Positions 7,179 through 9,036 of a DNA stretch of 9,036 nt are shown here, piece after piece. Below the pieces are notes generated by a model, which was not told where the DNA came from, ran no database searches, and was given only the letters and a program-made list of their open reading frames with translations. Position numbers and translations under genes: made by a program. The stretch comes from Chlamydiota bacterium. Its GTDB lineage: Bacteria; Auribacterota; UBA3054; B51-G9. The stretch is taken from positions 1-9,036 of the forward strand of contig JAUVKG010000086.1 of the NCBI GenBank assembly GCA_030596365.1, given 5' to 3'. The stretch's first letter is position 1. Each line of letters opens with the position of its first letter.

Positions 7179-7339
7179 CCTGACCTCTGACACCTGACCT
7201 CTGACACCTGACTTCTGTCCTCTGTCTTCTGTCCTCTGTCTTCACAACTCACTATTCACTGCTCGCACTTGGAAGTGCGGCTTACCTCTGTCCTCTGACA
7301 CCCGATCACGGATTACGGATTACGGATCACGGATTACTT
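7179..7339. repeat. Heptamer array of 23 units overlapping the end of the 7327-9036 gene
   Basis: Units of 7 bases start at 7179: CCTGACC, TCTGACA, CCTGACC, TCTGACA, CCTGACT, TCTGTCC, TCTGTCT, TCTGTCC, TCTGTCT, then TCACAAC, TCACTAT and TCACTGC. After a 21-base hairpin segment the units resume in the same phase: ACCTCTG, TCCTCTG, ACACCCG, ATCACGG, ATTACGG, ATTACGG, ATCACGG and ATTACTT. The sequence type drifts from CTCTGTC-like to ATTACGG-like, but the 7-base register does not. The last units overlap the final codons and stop codon of the gene at 7327-9036. Confidence 0.85.
7264..7279. repeat. Hairpin inside the heptamer array
   Basis: CGCACTT-gg-AAGTGCG forms a 7-bp stem with a 2-base loop. 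It sits in a 21-base segment (7263-7283) that interrupts the heptamers by exactly three units. It resembles the hairpin at 8646-8662 within the in-frame palindromic element. No T-tract is present, so it is a poor candidate terminator for the upstream gene. Confidence 0.6.
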
Positions 7340-9036
7340 CTTTCCCCTACTACGTCAAGCAATCCTATTCCCGCGTCCGTGCCGATCGTTTCGATTGTTA
7401 ATGAATCTGCCGAAATGAATTTTCCAAGATCTATTTCAATAACATTTAAAGTTCCAGCTTTAGGTTTGACGGTAAGACTTGAAGCCCAGAATTTCGATTG
7501 CGGAAATGATGGCGGTTTTCCTTCATCAAAATCCGCGTCTGCTGCTTTCAATAATTTTAGCAACCCGAACCTGTTTTCCCGTTCGTCCTGCGCTGTTGAC
7601 ATAAGATCTCCCGGAACACGTCTCGGCCACCAATCAACATCACCCGGGAAATACAGTTCTCTGCTGTAAATTATTTCTTTATTTCCGCGCACAGTTATCT
7701 TTGCGATTTTGCTGAACATTTCGTTATTATCAATAATAGAAAACATTAAGATATAAAGCTTTTTAATTTTTTTCCCTTTTAGATTTACTTGCAGAGAAGG
7801 CTTTCCTATTTTCGCGCTAATCGGAACAAACTGCCTATCCGTAAAAGTAAAATTCAGTCCCTGTATTTCTTTTACAGTTAAATTTGTAACTCCTGCAAGT
7901 CCTGACATAAGACTGTGAGTCCCCCACGGTATCGGTCCGTGATAAACTCTGTTATTTCTCATCTCTCTCCACTTATTTTCCGGAACTGTTTCCGCGTCAA
8001 TTGGAATTTTAACAAATTCGGATTTTTTATTTACAGTTAAAACTAGGTCAAGTTGCCCCTGATTTTGAGGTAAAATTAATTTCGTGAAATTGTCTCTTGA
8101 AGATAACTTATCAAAAGCCGTTTTGGGAATTTTTAATGAAAATTCTTTTTCGTTTCGAGCGGGAATACTTATTTCAAAAATCAAATTGGTTTCGGCAACA
8201 AAAAGCCGGGCTTTTCCTTTAATTAGTTTTTCGGTGTTATTGCGAATGAGTAAATCAACGTTTCTTGTAGGAGTCCACGCTTTAGCGTGTTTGTTGGTTA
8301 TAACACACCCCGCCCCATCGGAGATGGGATTTCCCACAACGTACCCCTCAAACCTCGGTAAAATAGTTAAATCTACCGGCAGCCAGAACTCCACATTATT
8401 TTTCTTTTCACGACATTTAATAAAAAAAGTTCGTCGCGAAAAATTTAACTGCCCAAGTCTGCCGAATTTTAAGTAAGGCGCAAGCAAGCCGCACTGGATC
8501 TTGGCATGGATTTCAGAAAAATCTTCTATTTCATGATTCATAACTCCATGCTTCGTTGAATTTAGCTTGACACCTTTTTTACCGCAAAGCGGTTTAGGCA
8601 TATAGCCTCGTGCTTTAGCGCGAGGTAGTTTTTCGATTGATGAATGCACACTGAAAGTGTGCAGGAGTTTATTGGAAATGCTTATCTCCATCGCCCCTTC
8701 AGGGCGGACTATTTGGTTTGATCCTATCCCCGAGCTAAAGCACGGGGCTATATGCCTTTGCCCCTCCAGGGCAGAAAAAATGTTGTAACGGTCATCAACA
8801 GAAACGATATCAACACCTTTTAATTTCAATATAAATTCCTCACCTTCGGCTATAGATTTTGGGTGATCTATTTCAAAATCAACCGGTTCGGAAATAATTG
8901 TAAAAATTGTTTTTTTGCTCGCGGGAATATTTACTGAAAGTTCAATATATCCCACACCCGGCTTTACGGAAAAATCTGATTTCTTACCATTAACAAGCAC
9001 AGAAGAAATTGTAGAAGGTATAATTTTCCATCGTAG
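7327..9036 (-). CDS. C-terminal part of a protein paralogous to the 1-4180 gene (5' end outside window)
   Basis: 569 residues are visible and the frame is open through the right edge. A GTG at 9000 is not the start, because the 12 codons before it (LRWKIIPSTISS) align with residues of the 1-4180 protein (LAWKLPPGTFNS). Alignment by eye continues to the end: GLLAPYLKFGRLG, NFSRRTFF, IRNN, PGDVDWW, FPQSKFW, and LTIETIGTDAGIGL near the C-terminus. The missing N-terminal part probably holds a six-hairpin glycosidase domain, by analogy. Unlike its paralogue it has no jelly-roll modules; it ends at a TGA (7327-7329) made by the heptamer array. It carries two extra segments absent from the paralogue, about 79 residues (85-163 of the visible part) and about 18 residues, and both coincide with palindromic DNA. 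This gene may be the first of the group transcribed here, 432 bases upstream of the next. Confidence 0.85.
   Translation of the reverse strand, partial: LRWKIIPSTISSVLVNGKKSDFSVKPGVGYIELSVNIPASKKTIFTIISEPVDFEIDHPKSIAEGEEFILKLKGVDIVSVDDRYNIFSALEGQRHIAPCFSSGIGSNQIVRPEGAMEISISNKLLHTFSVHSSIEKLPRAKARGYMPKPLCGKKGVKLNSTKHGVMNHEIEDFSEIHAKIQCGLLAPYLKFGRLGQLNFSRRTFFIKCREKKNNVEFWLPVDLTILPRFEGYVVGNPISDGAGCVITNKHAKAWTPTRNVDLLIRNNTEKLIKGKARLFVAETNLIFEISIPARNEKEFSLKIPKTAFDKLSSRDNFTKLILPQNQGQLDLVLTVNKKSEFVKIPIDAETVPENKWREMRNNRVYHGPIPWGTHSLMSGLAGVTNLTVKEIQGLNFTFTDRQFVPISAKIGKPSLQVNLKGKKIKKLYILMFSIIDNNEMFSKIAKITVRGNKEIIYSRELYFPGDVDWWPRRVPGDLMSTAQDERENRFGLLKLLKAADADFDEGKPPSFPQSKFWASSLTVKPKAGTLNVIEIDLGKFISADSLTIETIGTDAGIGLLDVVGERSNP
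8276..8349. repeat. In-frame palindromic repeat within the 7327-9036 gene (short copy)
   Basis: Hairpins CACGC-ttta-GCGTG (8276-8289) and CCCATC-gga-GATGGG (8314-8328) flank ATAACACACCCCG (8300-8312), the exact inverse of 7021-7033. GAGGGGT on the minus strand (8349-8343) completes the same order as the intergenic element: GAGGGGT, hairpin, GGGGTGTGTTAT. The encoded stretch (from YVVGNP to KAWTPT) makes the protein about 18 residues longer here than its paralogue. The frame is kept. Confidence 0.75.
8575..8780. repeat. 206-bp inverted, hairpin-rich element inserted in frame in the 7327-9036 gene
   Basis: The ends are mirror images: T6 (8575-8580) and A6 (8775-8780), each followed inward by a small hairpin (8581-8593; 8759-8773). 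Next comes the shared string AGGCATATAGCC (8596-8607; inverted at 8746-8757), then a hairpin with the core CGTGCTTTAGC (8606-8625; inverted at 8728-8747). Two further hairpins lie between the arms: GCACACTGAAAGTGTGC (8646-8662) and CGCCC-cttca-GGGCG (8692-8706). Compared with the paralogue, the extra coding segment spans about 8548-8784 (79 residues) and has no stop. The layout resembles paired REP units or the Rickettsia palindromic elements that insert in frame. No transposase is in the window and no clear target duplication was found. Confidence 0.8.

Noticed and set aside
7179..7339. CRISPR array
   Set aside because: The period is 7 bases with no spacers and no longer repeats; this is a tandem array.
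8575..8780. Insertion sequence or frame-disrupting insertion making a pseudogene
   Set aside because: The segment encodes no transposase, contains no stop, and the homology to the paralogue resumes in frame after it.
8548..8790. Target site duplication flanking the palindromic element
   Set aside because: No convincing direct repeat was found at either edge by eye.
8998..9000. GTG as the start of the gene ending at 7327
   Set aside because: The frame stays open to the window edge, and the residues before the GTG align with the paralogue, so the real start lies outside.

Overview
The window looks like accessory, carbohydrate-degradation DNA from an uncultured-type bacterium. Large secreted glycosidase-like proteins, a PEP-CTERM anchor and frequent GC-rich palindromic repeats in moderately AT-rich DNA suggest the PVC superphylum (Lentisphaerota, Kiritimatiellota or Verrucomicrobiota) or a similar lineage. 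This placement is inference, because no rRNA or marker gene is present.

All genes lie on the minus strand, so transcription runs right to left. (1) 9036-7327: the C-terminal 569 residues of a large protein whose start lies beyond the right edge. (2) 7326-6895: a 432-base gap with a heptamer array, an AT-rich stretch with a -10-like box, a cluster of GC-rich palindromes and a short 9-bp repeat. (3) 6894-4303: a complete 863-residue secreted protein with an unassigned N-terminal domain, two tandem jelly-roll-like domains, a third beta domain and a C-terminal PEP-CTERM signal. (4) 4302-4181: a 122-base gap with a branched palindrome and an octamer array. (5) 4180-1: a very large open frame (1393 codons visible, no stop) encoding a secreted protein with an apparent six-hairpin (alpha/alpha)6 glycosidase domain, a C-terminal beta region and two tandem jelly-roll-like modules. 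Its end lies beyond the left edge.

Genes 1 and 5 are paralogous over about 500 residues. The three proteins plausibly act together on an extracellular or surface-bound polysaccharide, but no substrate can be read from the sequence.

The most unusual content is repeat DNA that touches or enters the genes. Short tandem arrays with strict 7-, 8- or 9-base periods sit at gene termini and are translated. A 9-bp array encodes the signal peptide core of gene 5. An 8-bp array of 12 units encodes an extended region in front of the signal peptide of gene 3. Another 8-bp array encodes the PEP-CTERM helix of gene 3, and a heptamer array supplies the stop of gene 1. Gene 1 also carries two palindrome-rich segments, in frame, that its paralogue lacks. 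One of them shares a 13-base exact match with the intergenic palindrome cluster.
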